Shown in pieces: positions 23,222 through 24,138 of a stretch of 24,138 nucleotides of DNA. The notes under the pieces were generated by a model. That model saw nothing but the letters and a program-made list of their open reading frames with translations, did no database searches and was not told the DNA's origin. Each line of letters starts with the position of its first letter. Within the stretch, counting starts at the first letter, position 1. Source of the DNA: a virus; IMG/VR virus record IMGVR_UViG_3300025133_000585, positions 1 through 24,138 of that record; one strand, given 5' to 3'. Both the position numbers and the translations under genes were made by a program.

Positions 23222-23398
23222 ATGCTAGATAAATTAATTGAACACTTCGGAAGTCGTAAAGCTTTATATGAAGCACTTGGAGTATCGCGCCAAGCTTTGT
23301 TCCAATACGAACAACAAGGTTATTTGCCAGCGGCCAGGGCGATTGAGATCGAGACAATCACAAAGGGAAAATTTAAAGCTAAAGATATTTGTAAATAA
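23222..23398 (+). CDS. Cro-like repressor
   Basis: The 58-aa protein has the Cro/YdaS-type pattern LIEHFGSRKALYEALGVSRQ (5-24), then ALFQYEQQGYLPAARAIEIE and a TKGKFKAKDI end. Cro proteins of lambda- and P22-type phages have this 'fG.kaalA.aLGvsrqAvsqW...iP..RA.eIe.lT.GkfkasdL' layout. It binds operators as a dimer. AGGAG lies 8 bases before the ATG. No CI-type repressor or integrase was seen, so lysogeny cannot be judged from this window. Confidence 0.85.
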   Translation: MLDKLIEHFGSRKALYEALGVSRQALFQYEQQGYLPAARAIEIETITKGKFKAKDICK

Positions 23399-23402
23399 AT
23401 GC

Positions 23403-23431
23403 TTGACAATAAAATCAATAAAAAGTAAATT
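23403..23431 (+). promoter_or_regulatory. Rightward sigma70-type promoter
   Basis: TTGACA (23403-23408), a 17-bp spacer and TAAATT (23426-23431) lie 31 bases before the first alanine-rich gene. Spacing and -35 match the consensus. It should drive that gene and those following. It shares both hexamers with the leftward promoter at 15457-15485. Confidence 0.7.
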
Positions 23432-23461
23432 ACTAACCAGACAAAAAAAGGAACTAAACAA

Positions 23462-23752
23462 ATGAACAAACATATTTTATTAGTCATGAAATGGTTAGAC
23501 GATAAAGATTCAGTTAGTCAAGAAGAGTTAGAAGAGAATAAGCGTATTTCTGTCGCTGCTTATTGGGCTGATGCTGCTGACGCTTATGCTGCTTGTGCTG
23601 CTGCTGATGCTGCTTATGCTGCTGATTATGCCGCTTGTGCTGCTGATTATGCCGCTTGTGCTGCCGCTGATTATGCGGCTTATTGGGTCAATAAGTATTT
23701 TAAAGAAACTGGCGAAGATAAAAACGAATATGTAAAGGAGTTAGAGAAATGA
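23462..23752 (+). CDS. Alanine-rich repeat protein, paralogue 1
   Basis: The 96-aa protein has a conserved head (NKHILLVMKWLDDKDSVSQ, then EELEENKR) and tail (ETGEDKNEYVKELEK). Between them is a low-complexity helix of Ala, Asp, Tyr and Cys built on the heptad ADYAACA. The DNA of the centre holds an exact 21-bp tandem duplication at 23621-23662. The second gene downstream has the same ends and a different centre. Such proteins look like variable phage accessory proteins; I do not recognise a function. AAGGAA lies about 9 bases before the ATG, and AAGGAG in its last codons serves the next gene. Confidence 0.75.
   Translation: MNKHILLVMKWLDDKDSVSQEELEENKRISVAAYWADAADAYAACAAADAAYAADYAACAADYAACAAADYAAYWVNKYFKETGEDKNEYVKELEK
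23621..23662 (+). repeat. Exact 21-bp tandem duplication in alanine-rich gene
   Basis: The segments 23621-23641 and 23642-23662 are identical and encode two copies of the heptad ADYAACA. The repeat unit contains only GCN, GAT, TAT and TGT codons, so it can expand or contract by slippage without a frameshift. Confidence 0.95.
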
Positions 23753-24018
23753 ACAAACATATATTATTAGTCATGAAATGGTTAGACAATAAAGATTCAG
23801 TTAGCCAAGATGAGTTAGAGGAAAACAAACGCGAGGCTTGGGCTGTTTGGGCTGCTAATGCTGCTAATGCTAATGCTGCTGATGTTGATTGGGCGGCTGA
23901 TGTTGCTTGGGCTGCTGATGCTGCTGATGCTGCTGCTGCTGCTAATTATTGGATTGATGAGTATTTTATAGAAACTGGCGAAGATAAAAACGAATATTTA
24001 AAGGAGATAAACAAATGA
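23749..24018 (+). CDS. Alanine-rich repeat protein, paralogue 2
   Basis: The 89-aa protein has the same head (NKHILLVMKWLDNKDSVSQ) and tail (ETGEDKNEYLKEINK) as the upstream gene, while the centre has Ala with Asn, Asp, Val and Trp (WAADVAWAADAADAA). The 5' ends of the two genes differ at only a few bases over about 84. It overlaps the upstream stop by four bases (ATGA). Its AAGGAG codons for Lys-Glu act as the ribosome site for the next gene. The two genes must come from a duplication. Confidence 0.75.
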   Translation: MNKHILLVMKWLDNKDSVSQDELEENKREAWAVWAANAANANAADVDWAADVAWAADAADAAAAANYWIDEYFIETGEDKNEYLKEINK

Positions 24019-24138
24019 ATACAATGAAATTATATACGGCAGAATGGTGTGGCCCTTGCAAGGGGATTAAACAATGGCTAGCTACACAATCATATGATAT
24101 TGAGTATGTAGATATAGATAAGCTAGAAGAGCGCCCTG
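24015..24138 (+). CDS. Thioredoxin/glutaredoxin-like protein (3' end outside window)
   Basis: The gene starts with ATG 24015, four bases before the upstream stop ends (ATGA), and runs past the window edge. The first 41 codons give MNTMKLYTAEWCGPCKGIKQ and YDIEYVDIDKLEERP. The WCGPC motif is the redox site of thioredoxins, and the context (beta strand, CxxC, then a helix, then IEYVDID) fits a small thioredoxin or glutaredoxin fold. It may supply electrons for ribonucleotide reduction or replace host thioredoxin. A start at M4 (24024) is also possible. Confidence 0.85.
   Translation, partial: MNTMKLYTAEWCGPCKGIKQWLATQSYDIEYVDIDKLEERP

Noticed and set aside
23238-23473. 75-aa rightward and 69-aa leftward frames over the Cro-like gene
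   Set aside because: The Cro-like frame has a strong ribosome site and family pattern; these share neither.
1-24138. tRNA, rRNA, integrase, attachment site, insertion sequence
   Set aside because: None was seen by eye; a tRNA or repeat search would be needed to exclude small or degenerate ones.

Overview
The window is a piece of a tailed double-stranded DNA phage (or prophage) with a long, non-contractile tail. No bacterial housekeeping gene, integrase, transposase, rRNA or tRNA was seen. A strand-by-strand modular layout, ATGA/TAATG overlaps, a full neck-tube-chaperone-tape-measure-tip series and a Sak4/SSB/YqaJ recombination set all point to a siphovirus. The AT-rich intergenic DNA and the style of the genes suggest a gammaproteobacterial, possibly marine, host, but that is inference; no host gene is present to confirm it.

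Left part, rightward (1-11049): the virion morphogenesis operon. In order it encodes a DnaT-like head-tail connector (cut by the window edge), head-closure protein, HK97 gp10-like protein, DUF3168 tail terminator, tail tube protein, tail assembly chaperone with a -1 frameshifted long form that a plain ORF search misses, tape measure protein (873 aa), a repeat-bearing tail fibre, a small hypothetical protein, a distal-tail-like protein, and a large tail hub ending in a poly-glycine adhesin-like region. The operon ends in two consecutive rightward intrinsic terminators.

Middle part, leftward (11063-20294): early genes read from a promoter near 20340-20360. First come recombination and replication genes: Sak4-like RecA-fold ATPase, DUF669 SSB-like protein with an SSB-type acidic tip, a 62-aa protein between two copies of a 20-bp repeat, YqaJ exonuclease, SF2 helicase and VRR-NUC nuclease. 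A strong terminator hairpin lies just before the YqaJ start. A second leftward promoter near 15460-15485 (TTGACA, 17 bp, TAAATT) serves a second block: small proteins, a PP-loop ATPase/PAPS-reductase-like enzyme, an ABA-sandwich protein, a DUF3310 protein, a cytosine-5 methyltransferase, a winged-helix protein and an amino-methyltransferase. This block looks like DNA modification and anti-restriction.

Right part, rightward (20421-end): a 56-aa HTH protein, a primase-polymerase/helicase-like protein, a 374-bp AT-rich non-coding region with repeats (origin candidate), a Cro-like repressor, a consensus promoter, two tandem paralogous alanine-rich proteins with repeat-built centres, and the start of a thioredoxin/glutaredoxin-like gene. 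The two early arms diverge from overlapping promoters between 20295 and 20420.
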